Below are positions 34,946-47,098 of a stretch of 64,000 nt of DNA, in pieces; positions within the stretch are counted from its first letter, which is position 1; the number at the start of each line of letters is the position of its first letter. Under the pieces are notes generated by a model. That model had not been told where the DNA came from. It did no database searches and saw nothing but the letters and a program-made list of their open reading frames with translations. Position numbers and translations under genes: made by a program. The DNA lies in assembly GCF_022605725.1 (NCBI RefSeq), contig NC_065554.1, positions 19,487,100-19,551,099 of the forward strand, read 5' to 3'. Source of the DNA: Anthonomus grandis grandis (taxonomy: Eukaryota; Arthropoda; Insecta; Coleoptera; Curculionidae).

Positions 34946-35259
34946 TATATTATTAGAGTTGATGAACTCAAAAAGATAAAATTTTATTCAAAGGGTTAAA
35001 AATACATGCCTATAAACATTAAAGGGCAATTATTTGTCCCAATACAAAAAAATACGATTCTTTACTTTGTCTTAATAATAAACAAGACAAAGCGTGTAAT
35101 TTGATTTAGACTGGTACCAGTAGCTTTACTTATGATATTTTCGAGGATATTTTTTACACGAAATTTAATAATACGGGCCTAATGCCCTAATTTCATTATA
35201 ACTCGGAGCTTATGTGTTACTTAGACACCATATAAAAAAACAAGCCAATAATTATCTTA

Positions 35260-35665
35260 TACTCAAACAAAGATGTGGGCACTGTTCCCTAAAGGTTAAT
35301 TGGTAATATCAAATTCATCGTTTATTATATTAATCGAGCAAATTAGGCTAATCAGAATACGACTTGAATTTTATTGAGACATATTCCGATTAATTTGTCT
35401 TGTCGCCTTCTGGGTGCCCCTATGTGCATTTTTATTCATCAATATCGAGTTTAAATTCATTACTGGCTTGTTAAATCCCGATAAAAGATTTGTTCTGACA
35501 GGTATTTGCACTTAAAAAATGAATTTTGAAAAAGCAAACTGGTCCCTTGGTTTTAATCAGATTAGGCTTACCGAGGGGCCTTATCAATCTTCAATCTGGC
35601 GTGCGAATTCTCACTGTAAGTGGGACTTCCGTCACGGTAAGTGCCTTATTATATAAAGATTAAAA
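35260..35665. promoter_or_regulatory. candidate conserved noncoding element
   Basis: Mixed-composition sequence in AT-rich DNA, dense in homeodomain-type sites (GGTTAATTGG, TATTAATCGAGC, GGCTAATCAG, CCGATTAATT). It is followed by less AT-rich sequence ending CCGTCACGGTAAGTGCC. No coding frame. It lies within the presumed Drgx intron 1. Confidence 0.35.
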
Positions 35666-35949
35666 TGTGAAGAGAACCTGTGGTTTATTTTTTAAAGAGT
35701 AGTGAAAAATTGGCTGTGAGCTTGCTTTCAAAGGGGGTTGGAAGTGTGGAAGCAAAATAAATTAAAAGCCTTTCCATAAGAATTTGTATTTCTAAGGACA
35801 TTTAGACGTTATATAAAGGCTATTTTCATCAAGTTTTCATTCAACGATATTGTCATCAAAGCTCTAGCAAGGCTATCTAAGGCTAGCAGGATAAGCATGT
35901 CGAATGGGCCCCAAACGAAGCACTTTTACAAGACGAATTTTTTACACTC
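35666..35949. other. spacer, nothing recognised
   Basis: Mixed-composition DNA before the tandem array. Confidence 0.4.
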
Positions 35950-38900
35950 TCATTCCTGTTTTTTGTGAGTTTTTGTTGTGAGTTTGTCGAAAAAAAATTA
36001 AAATATTTTACTCTGTACATATTATGTACATACATAAAAAATAATTAAAGTTGTTTGTATACCAATAAAAACAGTAGTAATTTTTAATTTGATAATCTTT
36101 GTAGGGAAAACGAGAACATTCTTGATTGATTTACCGTTTCTCATAATAAGTTACTAAACAAATATTTTACTTCTAATAAATTTTATAAAAAAGTAATTTT
36201 ATGATTCTTGACGTAAAATTAACGAGAAACAATGAAAATATTGAATTTTTAAACATACTAAAATTATTTCATATATAATATTAAAAATTTTTCACAAATA
36301 TTAAAATATTTTACTCATTAGTATATATTTTCCAGAGAGAGTAATTAAAACTTGTTTGTGGAATGGTAAAAATTGACTATTTTTTCTTTACGTGTTTTTT
36401 TAATTTAAACTGACGAGGAGCGATAGAATTCTTGACTGTATTCAGATTTACTACTTTTTATTGTGAGTTGGCCGAACAAACATTAAAACATTAATTATCA
36501 TTGTAGATCTTTTATAGAAAAAGTGATTAAAGCCTTCTTGTAGAGCCTGGAAAATTAAATATGTTTAATTTTATAATTTTTGACGAAAATATGATCAGAA
36601 ACTATAAAATTCTTAATTGTATTCGAACTTATCACTTTTTATTGTGAGTTTACCGAACAGATATTTAAAACATTTTACTAAGAATTTTATTACAAATTTT
36701 ATAAGAAAATACTTAAGGCTTGTGTGTAGAGCTGTAAAAATTAATTTTTGTTGTAAATTTGTATCATAAATTTTGAAATATTGCCTCTAAATATATTTTG
36801 CACAAAGAATTATTAAAACTATGTAGAGTGGTAAAAATTAAATATTTTTTAATTCCTAAATATTAAAATTGGTGATTGTATTCGCACTTATTATTTTTTA
36901 TTATGAGCTGACCGAACAATTATTTAAAACATTTTAATATAAATAAATTTTATGAAAAAGTTATTAATTTTTTTTTGGAGAGTAGTAAAAATTAAATTTT
37001 TATTTATCCTATAATTTTTTAAGTAGAATTGACGAAAAGAAAAGATCAGAAATTAAATTCTTTATTTAATTATTTTTTATTTAATTTGCCACATTTTATT
37101 GTGAGTTTACTAAATTATAATATGAATTATAATTAAATTATATTAAATATTTTATTCTGCATACATTTTATAAAAATATATTGTACACATTTATTGTAGA
37201 TTGTGAAAAATTATTTTTTTATTTAACTTATATTTTTTGACCTAAAATGGACGAGAAACGATAAAATCAGTGATGTTCCACTTTTAATTGTCAGCTTATT
37301 AAACAAATATTAAGACATTTTACTCTCAACAAAAATAATGTAAATATAGATATAAAATATAAGCAATAATACTAATCCACGAACAAAGAAATACAAAAAA
37401 TTTGAGAAAATATAAAAAACACTAAAAAACACAATAAAAATAAGTTTTACATTAAAGTTACTTCACATAACATTACACATAAGCAGGCCTAGCATATATA
37501 ACAAAAATGTAAATTTTAGCAATGAAGGTAAAAACAGAAACATCAATCAAATTATTTACATAAAATTCCTGTAAGTTAAAAAATCCTTTATTTACCAAAA
37601 GTGCCTTTGCTGATTTCTTAAATTTTTTTATGCATTTTTACATGTTTTAGGGGTAATTAGTTAAAAGGTTTTTTACTTTCAAATAAAAATGAATTCTTAA
37701 CAACAAGAACAGAGTCCATAAGAATATTATTATTGGAACATTTAATACTAATAATATTAATCTTAGAAACAATAAAACTTAACAAATTTGAGTCACACCA
37801 GGTTTTTAATTTGTGAAAAACAACAATTATTTTTTTGGTTTAATTGACACAGATCTGCATCAAGCCACAAGATCGTCTGCAAATACAGTGAACTTCCCTC
37901 TAATTAAATTTTGTGGTAGGTCGTAACAGTGAGCCCAAAACTGAACCCTGGGGAATACCAGTATAATTTTTGACGAGAAATCATAAAATTATTAATTTTC
38001 CACATTTAATTGTGAATTTGCTCCACAAATTTCAAAACACTGAATATTTTTTAATTCTGCGTTTTTTTTTTGATAAAACTGATGAGAAGTGTGTCTAAAA
38101 CGTCTAAAGTAATAAAATTCTTCATTGCATTACAATTTATTGCATTTATTGAAAGTTTGCCGAGCAAACATAAAAACATTTCTCTGTGTAAATATTTTCT
38201 TAAAAAAGTTATTAGAGATCGTTTATAGAGGGGTACAAATTAAATATATTTATAATTCTTGACGCACAATTGACCTACTTAAATGAACACTTTTTGTTGT
38301 AAGTTTACCGAACAAATATTTAAAACTTATTACATTAAATAATACTTATTTTATAATTTTAGACGTAACATTAATCAGAATCATAAAATGTATTATTCTC
38401 CACTTTAATCATGAATTTGCCCCACAAAGATTTCATTCTAAATATATTGACTTAAAAAAAGTAATTGGATCTTTTTGGTAGAGAAATAGAAATTGAATAT
38501 ATAAATTCTATATTTTTTGATAAAACTGGTAAGAACCGATATAATTGCTAATTGTATTCGAATATACCACTTTTTGTTATGAGTTTGCCGAACAAACATT
38601 AAAATATTTCTCTCTGTTCTCTATCTTTTATCAAAAAAGTGATTAAAGCTTTCTTATAGAGCTTTAAAAATTAAATATTTGATAATTCTATAATTTTTTA
38701 CGTAAAAAGTGATGAAAAGCGATAAAATTCTAGATTGCATTCGGATTTACAATTTTTTATTGTTGAGTTTACTGAACAAACATTTTACAATAATGAAATT
38801 TTATTTATACATATTTTTAAGTAAAATTGATACGAAGCGATAAAGTTCTTGATTTTATTCAGAATTATCACCTCTTATTATAAGTTTGTTAAAAAAATAT

Positions 38901-38998
38901 TTAAAACAGATTACTTTCAATGAAGTTTATAGTATCTGTATTTGAATGTAGTGTATTAAAAATTAGTTTTTTTTATTCCTTAATTTTTTATCTAAAAT
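35950..38998. repeat. diverged tandem array, about 16 units of ~110-190 bp
   Basis: A core resembling TTATTGTGAGTTTGCCGAAC, then AAA.ATTTAAAACATTTTACT, recurs near 35960, 36135, 36285, 36460, 36639, 36780, 36899, 37097, 37287, 38006, 38145, 38293, 38403, 38571, 38755 and 38875. Between cores the blocks TTTTATAAAAAAAGT.ATTAAAGC.T, GTAGAG.GGTAAAAATTAAAT, ATAATTTTTGACG.AAA and GATAAAATTCTTGATTGTAT recur in the same order. A LINE is inserted at about 37335-37962 and a Tc1 copy borders the right end. The units are heavily diverged, so the array is old. Confidence 0.8.
37335..37962 (-). pseudogene. CR1/jockey-like LINE 3' fragment inside the tandem array
   Basis: The minus strand begins (about 37960) with IPQGSVLGSL, continues LIRGKFTVFADDLVA with an intact FADD polymerase box (about 37880), and ends with a legible C-terminus KKFKKSAKALLVNKGFFNLQ near 37580. 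The rest, down to about 37335, is A-rich 3' untranslated sequence. The thumb region between is full of stops. The insertion interrupts one unit of the tandem array, so it is younger than the array. Confidence 0.75.
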
Positions 38999-39000
38999 TA

Positions 39001-40320
39001 CAGTATTGGACAAAAATAGAGCGACGATACAGTTTTTTCTTTAATTAAAAAAGCAAAAACGCAAGAAGAATTTAAACTCAATAAAACAAATACACTCATT
39101 AATAAACATATATTTATTAAATAACATACCAAAATTCTTCCGTATAAACAAGATCATAAAAAGAAAAAGAAAAGTTAAATATTTCTATACGACAAAAATT
39201 AAGCGACGCTTACAATAAAAATAAAAGAAAACATTATCAGATTGCGCCCTTAATATTTAGTCCACAAGCCTTTATTTGCGATTACCTGGCGGCACCTTTG
39301 AGGCATGAAAGAAATTAAATTATCAATTATATCTTGGTCAATATTTTTCCATATATTTTTAATTTCTTCAAAAATGTACTCTTTGTTTTTATAGGTTTTA
39401 CTTCTAAGTTGCCTATCCACAATTTCCCACAAGTTTTCGATCGGGTTAAGATCGGGTGATTGGGCTGGATATTTAAGAACGGCTATTTTATTTTCATTAA
39501 ACCATTCTTTTATACATTTTGCTGTATGTTTTGGATCATTGTCGCGTTGGAAAACAAAACGTAGTGGCATATTCCATTCCGAATAAGGTAGCATGACATT
39601 TTCAAGGATATATTTATACTTAAACCTATCCATAATGCCCTCAATTTGGTAAATTGGTCCCATTTCATAGCCAGAGAAACAACCCCACACTAACACGTTG
39701 CCACCTTCATGTTTTACAGTACCTTGGACATACTTTGGGTCAAGTCTTTTACCTGCAATACGACGAACATATTGAACACCATCACTTTTATACAAATGAA
39801 ACTTTAACTCATTACTAAAAAGTACTTTTTTCCATTGCTCTAGTATCCAGTGAGCATGTTGTTCTGCAAACAGAAGACGTGCTTTAATATTCTTCTTACT
39901 AAGAAGCGGTTTTTTGGCAGGTTTGCATGCTTTTAAGCCTGCTTCAACTAGTCTGCGCTGTATCGTTCGAGAGGAAAAATTAGAGCCCACAGCTTCAGCC
40001 AGAATTTGCTTTGCTGACAGAAAAGGTCTACTTTTCTAGGTCTACCCGTCTGTTTTCGGTTAACTACTTTTCCTCTAATTGGATAGTTCTAAAATGGTCC
40101 TCGACACAACAGATTTTGAAACCCTTAGTTCTTGTTTTATTACGTATTGTGGTGTTCCGATCTTATACGATGCAATAATTCTTTCTTTAAGATCAATAGA
40201 AAAACTTTTACATCGAGGCATTTTTAAACAAAATATAGATTTGATACCGACCAAAACCGAGGTTTATCTACTAATGGTATGAACAATATCGATCAAGATG
40301 CTTTATTTTTGTCCATGAAA
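39001..40320 (-). mobile_element. Tc1-like element, near full length
   Basis: Left end: TA (38999-39000), then CAGTATTGGACAAAAATAGA. Right end, read backward from about 40318: ATGGACAAAAATAAAGC. The two share GGACAAAAATA.AGC. The element abuts the right side of the tandem array and encodes a transposase on the minus strand. Confidence 0.75.
39250..40221 (-). pseudogene. Tc1-like transposase, frameshifted, first catalytic Asp lost
   Basis: The start codon is at 40221, beginning MPRCKSFSIDLKERIIASYK, followed by a full first helix-turn-helix (VIKQELRVSKSVVSRTIL). A frameshift near 40075 moves to RGKVVNRKQTGRPRKV, the linker. Then a stretch of about 15 codons is missing before FLSAKQILAEAVGSNF. 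From 39990 to 39250 a 246-codon frame is open. In it the first catalytic Asp is replaced by Asn (SNELKF, residue 60), while Asp150 (RDNDPKH) and Glu185 (NPIENLWE) remain with 34 residues between. It ends QVIANKGLWTKY. It is a relative of the copy at 25713 (shared VWGCFSGY and PAQSPDLNPIENLWE blocks), not a recent duplicate. Confidence 0.85.
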
Positions 40321-41439
40321 AAATGCATAAAAACATACAACAATTTACTAATATTTTGCTATTTACCACAAGAGGCAAAGAATGTTTAAATACGATTAAC
40401 AAAGGTATGTACTGATGCTACAAAATTGTTCCTAATTATACGAGGTACAGTCACAAAGTTTTTTAGGAATATTATAGCGTCGTATAATTATTCGTCGTAT
40501 TCGTAGCGTAATATAATTTTGCCTAATAAATATTAAAAATATTCGCTCTATATATTCAACATTTCAATAATATTATATTTTTAAACTTATGGAAAGAACT
40601 TTAAAGCTGTAATAATGGAAATTCTGTTTAATATTATCTCTGCAATATTAAATTATTTCCTATAAAAATTCTTCTTCTTCAATGTCTTAATAATCTAAAA
40701 TTCATAACATATGACCGATTTTTCTATATTTTTAAACCTGAATAAGAGGATGTTGTGGGGAAAGGTAAGCCTAAAATTTGCAAAATTGGAATGACTAATT
40801 TAACACATTAACTTATGAAAAATCAATTTTTTTCCCGATCTTCACTGATTGATGCACCACTTTAATAAGTCGTAATTATAAAGGGTGTTTCCAAAGATTT
40901 AATTTTTGAATCGCGGATTCGCCAAACAAGATTGTGTGTTAATTGAACAAATAAAGACAATTTTGAACAATTTTTGTAAAAACGGTAACCATCTGACTTA
41001 ATTAATTTTTGTTTAAAAATAATTTTCAATGTGTGTCTCTTTTTATGAAACTTTATATAGGTGTTTTTTGGTATATAAAATTCTTTTAACGAGTCCTACA
41101 AGAATCAACTTTGAAAATACCTTATATATTACCTATATTATTTAATCGTTTCTATAGTTATCCTACGTTATATTCTTTTTAATGAAAATTAATATTAGAC
41201 TGCAAGAACCCAATCGACCTTTGAGTAAAAATTATGTTCCATTAAATATCGTCGAGGCATTGTTAGTAGGTGACGTTTACTATGGTAAACCATATACCAA
41301 AAAACATTACTGAAGAAACAGTAGAGATACATAAAATTTTCATCTAAAAATCGCAATTGGGTCGCGTTTTCTATGTTTCATATGTAACGCATTAAAAAAA
41401 AACGTACAAAAACTCGTTGATGCATGTGATAGGGTTAAA
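40321..41439. other. AT-rich noncoding DNA
   Basis: A block near 40470-40510 (GCGTCGTATAATTATTCGTC and following) is a short imperfect palindrome. GGGTGTTTCCAAAGA near 40882 resembles a mariner-type end, but no partner end was found. Confidence 0.4.
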
Positions 41440-41620
41440 TCAAACGTGCACGAAATCAATTGGCGGATTACTAATCACAATTGAGCCACTCGCAATAATT
41501 ATCCGGGCGGTTGGAGAGGGCATGAATAAGGGTGAAATTAAATAAACATCGTCATCGTATTGACGGGGGGGTGAGAAAAAAGGCGACACGTGTTCTTTAA
41601 GCGTGTTTAACAGGCGAATT
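41440..41620. promoter_or_regulatory. candidate conserved noncoding element
   Basis: Higher-complexity block with CAATTGGCGGATTACTAATC and TATCCGGGCGGTTGG, then GACGGGGGGGTGAG. Clustered ATTA/TAAT cores suggest homeodomain binding. No coding frame. Confidence 0.35.
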
Positions 41621-42059
41621 GTTGTTTTTCTTTCTCTTTTTGTAGTGATTAGGCCTTATTGTAATGGGAGTTTTTGTTTTGCGGACCTACGTGAGGCTTA
41701 AAAATCATATGCTAATTTTTTTTATATTTTTGTTAAAAATAAAAAGTGTCTACACAAATTCTGAATTTTTGTGCAATATAAGTATAACTCAAGTCAAAAC
41801 AAAGAAATTTTAACAAGAAAATTTAGCACTTAATCTAATAAAGATATATTTATTGCCACATCGATTTTTTTTGTAGTAAGTAAATTTATTAGTTTATTTA
41901 TAAATTTATGTGTTTTTAATAGCAACAAGCGTCTTAAAATACGTTCTGTAGATATCGATACTGCATTTCTCTCATTTATAATTATTTAAAACAGTTTAAC
42001 GCTAAAATAACGTTACTTTCCTATATTTTTTAAACGTTAATCTAATCCAAACCGTTTTA
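41621..42059. other. AT-rich noncoding DNA
   Basis: Nothing recognised. Confidence 0.4.
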
Positions 42060-42545
42060 ATTAGCATTATGTAGTACGGCGTCCCTTCTCTATAATCATA
42101 TTCGTATGAGGGACGCAATTTGTCCGACCAAAAGTCTCTATTAGCCAGTTAGGTTCTAATTGAATTCCGAGCATCGAGCACCCCTATCTTTACCATCTCT
42201 ATGTCGCTGCATAAATTAGGCTTTGAGAGCTCCTTTTTAGTGCTCCACATAAATGAATGATAAATGTTAATTCTGATTAACATTCGGGGCATAGGGGGAA
42301 GGAGATGTAATGTTAAAAATATTAGTTCGGGGGTCCTAAAGAAAAATCCGTTTAACGCACATTAACAATTGAATTATTTGCACCAGTTAATTTACACCAC
42401 ACAGGATGCTCTTATTAGCGATATGTGGCATTAAACAAACCTAATTGGTTAGAGAGGTTATTAAACTAATGCCCCGCTAAACACTTATGTAATAATCGGA
42501 TAAATACATATACCGGCTTGCATATATTAGGGTTTAGAGCAGAAA
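42060..42545. promoter_or_regulatory. candidate conserved noncoding element with paired homeodomain site
   Basis: About 480 bp of mixed composition between AT-rich flanks. It holds AATGTTAAT-TCTG-ATTAACATT at 42263-42284, two perfect 9-bp inverted arms around 4 bases, resembling a dimer site for paired-type homeodomains. Further cores are CTAATTGAATTCC, AACAATTGAATTA and CCTAATTGGTTAG. No coding frame. Enhancer function is inference. Confidence 0.4.
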
Positions 42546-44407
42546 GAATTCTAATATGGACTGACTTTTTTTAGCTTTTTAATTTTAGTACTGCAACTGT
42601 TTTAGCTAGGTTTATAGTATATATCGATACTAGAACATTGACTCTTTTACCTTTTTATATGGCCTATGTATAATTCCTAACTTCTTAAAAGAAAATAGTT
42701 ATTTTAGGTCATTTTTGTCATTTGTATGTATTTTAATGAATAAGTTATTTAATAAATCATAGTCCAATAACAACTTTTTCAGAAATTTTTTTTCAAATGA
42801 AAAATTTGCCTTGGAAATTGATAACATTGATATTCCTAGACCTAATTGAATCATCTCGATGTGGTCTAAATATTGGTTTTTTCTAAAAAAATACTAAACC
42901 AAATTTTAAAATAGTAGATGATGAAATGAAAAAAAAATTAAATCTATATATGAAAAGTTTAATATTTCCTAACATTAGTCTCCTTTTCCCTTCAATTAAA
43001 AATTAAATTCAATATTCATTTATATATAAACCCCCAAAAGTTAATTTTCCAAATATGTGAAATTGAAATAAAGTACATTAATTATGCTATAGACTAGCAA
43101 ACTATAGCTAGAACTTGATATGGCACAAAATTGAATTTTTTTTATTATTAATGTTTTTTAGAAGAACCAAAAGAATTATTTATTTTTTAGATAGTTTCAT
43201 TTGAACCATTTAAGCGGTTGAAATTATTTTTTTTAAATTTAAAGAGGTTTACAAATATTTTAAATGTTTTCTTTATCCATGTCCTAATTTTCCCAAATAG
43301 TTTACTTTAATCTTTTATTTCTTGTCCATAATGTCTAATTGATCCACGCCAATTAACGCATCATTATTATGGGAAATTGTTTATATATAAAAAATGTTTA
43401 ATTCTCAATCGCTAAGATTTCATAAAGGCCAAGGGAAAGGACCTACAGTCAATTGGTCTACCTTACATTGAAGTACGATTTTGATTAAAAAAAGTTGATT
43501 TTTTTTTAAATAGTTATTATCGTATATGTCTATTTATTTTTAAAAACTTTATTATATTTTATTTTAAATGTTTGTTAATAAAATAAGAATTTTTACGAAA
43601 AGTGTATTTAATTATCTAACGTTCTTGTTATATTTATTTTTCAAAATACATAAATTAAAATAATTGATCTATATAACTTAACATGATAAAATTGATATAC
43701 TTTAGATTTCTTAAGCATTTATTTTATTTTTCATAAATATTCCTAGAGTATCCCTTTTTTTTTAGATGAATATTTATGTATATGCAGTTAATTCATTACC
43801 CATTTTTCTCTGGTTTTATGGGTCAATCTATGCCAGTGTTTTAAATCAAGAAACTCATAAAATTTTCTATTTTTTTTGCTTTTGAGGCCAGTTTGTTGCA
43901 GATTTATTCATATTGACGAATGCATAGATATATCTTAAACAGGAGTTTTGCACTCTCTGTATACGATTTTTTTGAACACACCAATATTTTAAATTCATTT
44001 CGATGAGTTACTTATTTACTAGTTATTTTCTAGTTTTCAAATTGAGATAAAGATATTTAAATGAAAATTCGATTTTTCCACCTATTTTCTATATCATGGT
44101 TTCATTTTATAACTAGTGTTTGAATCGCCTAGAAATAGTGTTTTTTTTTCATAATGTCTTTAATTATACCAGAAATTGTCCATTTTTAATGAGTTAAAGT
44201 AATTTTTAAATCTTTCCAAAAAGTTATTACATATTATTAATTTTTTTTGGGTAGTTTCATTTTAGAAGTTTAATCTACAATTTTTTTAACCAGTAATTAT
44301 GCTTCTTTAATTTTTTTTTACTTTTTATAGGCAGTTCACTAATCTTTGATCTTTCAGGTACCAAATAAATTTTAATAGTCCATTTTTCTCAAAGAGACCT
44401 CTTAATA
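42546..44407. other. AT-rich, T-run-rich noncoding DNA
   Basis: Loosely recurring phrases (TAGTTTCATTT, TTTAAGCGGTTGAAAT, CCAGGAAGTT) between about 43190 and 44830 hint at a very old tandem or dispersed repeat, but copies are too diverged to define a unit. Confidence 0.35.
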
Positions 44408-44508
44408 ATAAAAATTCAGAGATTGGAGGGACGCAAAGTCAATGGTCTCAACAATAAACATAATTTGAGACCATTGACTTTGTGTCCCTCCAATCTCTGA
44501 ATTTTTAT
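44408..44508. repeat. near-perfect 44-bp hairpin, 13-base loop
   Basis: Arms 44408-44451 and 44465-44508 are reverse complements with a single mismatch (ACGCAAAG against ACACAAAG in the complement), around the loop CAATAAACATAAT. The arms are of mixed composition (GATTGGAGGGACGCAAAG), unlike simple AT palindromes in the region. It could be a recent foldback or the source of a hairpin RNA. Confidence 0.9.
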
Positions 44509-45099
44509 CTTCCAGGTAGTTGAAATAGGTCTTTCTTAATTATTATTGAATAAAGTAATTTTTGAATTCTTCCAGGAACCCTAACACATTATTTTTTCTT
44601 AATTCTATATAATTTTCTTTTAGCAGTTCCAGCAATTGTTTCATTTAAGCAGTTAAATTGATTTTTTATTATTTTTAACATTTTTCAAATGATTTATTTA
44701 TTCCGTTTTTTTTTTCTTCCATATAGTTCACTTTAATTTTTTCTATTTCCAGTAAGTTTAAGATTCATTTACTTACTTTCGACCAATAGACGTTTTTTAT
44801 TACTTCCAGGAAGTTTAAATCATTCTTCAATTTGAAAAATTTGTTTCTATGACTTTTTTCATTTTTAGGGGTCGTTCGTGTCATTCGTTATTATTACCTT
44901 ATATTCTTTATTATTTAAGTTTATTTCTTTCATTCTGATATTTTTAAAATTTTTCCATAAATTTCCTATTTTGTATTCCCTATTATAAAATTTCTTTAAC
45001 ATTACATAACATGACATTAACCCTCTCACTAAAATTCCCTGATGATTAAATGCGTTGATTTACCCTGTCGAACATCTTGGAGAAGTCTGCATAGATTGC
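44509..45099. other. AT-rich noncoding DNA
   Basis: Nothing recognised. Confidence 0.4.
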
Positions 45100-45440
45100 G
45101 TCTACTCTTCATATACTACAATATCCACAAATAGTGAACGCCCTTTTACTGACAAAGATTCCAGGCAGACCGCAGATGTTGGCTTTTTTGACTACTTAAG
45201 GCGTTCGATAAAATTTGTCATAAATTTATTTTTTTTTGTTATTGAAGGGGAAAATATCTCTCTGCTTTTAAAGTCGCAGCTTCACTTTAGAGCTCAATGT
45301 TCATTTATATTTTACAGAGTATATATATATTAAAATTTATAAACAAGTTTCTATTGCTTATGTCGATGATACAAGAATAAACAGCAGTTTCCATCTTTTT
45401 CAACAATCCAATTATTAATGAACTTGATATAAGATCTATA
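45100..45440 (+). pseudogene. LINE reverse transcriptase fragment
   Basis: After a frameshift near 45200 the + strand reads KAFDKICHKF, matching the first catalytic box DFSKAFDTICH (the preceding frame ends FFDYL). Near 45355-45385 it reads AYVDDTRI, matching YADDT of the polymerase site. The two boxes are about 160 bp apart instead of about 300, so part of the palm is deleted. Frames between are broken. Family: jockey/CR1-like. Confidence 0.6.
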
Positions 45441-46609
45441 CATTTAAAAATCTTAAATATATATGTGAGTCACTGATTATTTTTAATTATTATTAATTTT
45501 CAAGCCACTATTGCTAGAAAGCATTTCGATTTTTTTATTCTAATCGTCGGACATTATCTGCTATTTCCAAGCAGTATGTTAAAGTCGTTCTTTTTTTTCC
45601 AAATAGACATAATTGACAATGGAAGCAGTTGAAACCAATTTCGATCTCTTATATAGGAATTCCATTTTTTAAATTTTAAATGAAAGACTTTAAATGCTTA
45701 GTTCTTTTTTTAATTGTTAAAAAAACAGCCTTCCTAATATTATCATTTTTTAAATTGTTTTTGCGTTGACCACTTTATTATTCTTTTTTAATAATTAAAT
45801 TGTTTTTATTTTTTTTTGATGGGTGGTTCTAATTTACAAATGGAATTAACTCGATTCTTGATCTCTTTTTAGTTAAGTCATTTTTATTGCTGTTTTTGGC
45901 AGTTTAAAGCAAGCAAAGTAATTTTTTATCATTTAAAGTATTTCTATCGGTTAAGTCATGATTTTTTATTCAAAATATAATACTGTGATTTTCTAAAAAT
46001 ATTCGAATTGCCTTTTAAAGAGGATAAGTAAGGTATTCCTATCACGTCGTCATCTCTCTCTAAAATAGGCTAGTAAAGCTTCATCTAGTCAAGCCATTTC
46101 ATTCCTTTCATGTCATTTTTTTAACTTTTTAAAGCAGGTTTTTGTAGGTCTAAATAAAAACATTTTTTTTTAGTTTTCCTGGGTAATTAATTAAAATAAA
46201 TCAAAGTTTCTATACCTACTAACATTAAACAGTAATTATAAAATGCATTATCATACTTTTCTTCCACATGCTGTTTAACCTGCTAATTTTATTTCTTGTT
46301 CTTTTATTCATTTATTTAGGTTTAATTCATTTTGATGTTTGTGTATAAATAAAAGACGTTTATTAGTACTAACTGCTTAATGATATTGTACTCTCGTCTA
46401 GGCAATAAAACCATTAAGTTTTAATTAGCTAAATTGATTTATAAAGATTAGAACACTAGTTAAGCTTCAATAAACGACCGATTGTTGACAAACAAATATA
46501 AATTGGAACTGTGCCTAATCACTGTAAAATCTCTACAAAATATGCAATATATATCGTTGCAATTCTAAATAAATAAAAATTGATTAAATTTATAAATAAA
46601 TAAAACAGC
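45441..46609. other. AT-rich noncoding DNA
   Basis: Nothing recognised. Confidence 0.45.
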
Positions 46610-46790
46610 TGCCTTGTCTTCCTGGCATCAACTCAATAAGATTAGTTCTCATATGGTTTTATAACTGTTTTTGGTTTCATGGGAATTAAATATGAATTGA
46701 AATAGGGGCTACACGTCGGCCATTCCAATCTCGTACGCCAACCTTATCCAGATCAATTATTAATATAAACGTTGGTTTATAATAAATGCG
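46610..46790. promoter_or_regulatory. small higher-complexity block upstream of Drgx coding exon 1
   Basis: Contains CAGCTG, GGGGCTACACGTCGGCCATT and TCAATTATTAATATAAACG. It is unlike its AT-rich flanks and lies about 300 bp upstream of the first coding exon. A regulatory role is a guess. Confidence 0.2.
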
Positions 46791-47098
46791 ACAAATGAAA
46801 GGATAAATTCTTTAAGAATGTCTACAATGTTACAGCAGGTATATGAAAACAGTCCCAATAAAGTTCAACGTTTGGTAAATTCATCATCATTTCATGTGAC
46901 GCAATAAAGAAGATAATACAACTATTATCATCATTTTTGTTATACAGATGATATAGACGATGACGTTAAAAATTTTATAATAATTTTTTAAATATAAATT
47001 TGATTCTTATCTATTAAATTAAAATTTTAATGCAAGCAATTCTGATGCCAACAGATTGATATATAATTTAGATGATTTATACTTTTTTGTTGTTTTAG

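Noticed and set aside
35960..38990. CRISPR-like array
   Set aside because: Units are long, diverged and AT-rich in a eukaryotic intron; no short exact repeats with unique spacers.
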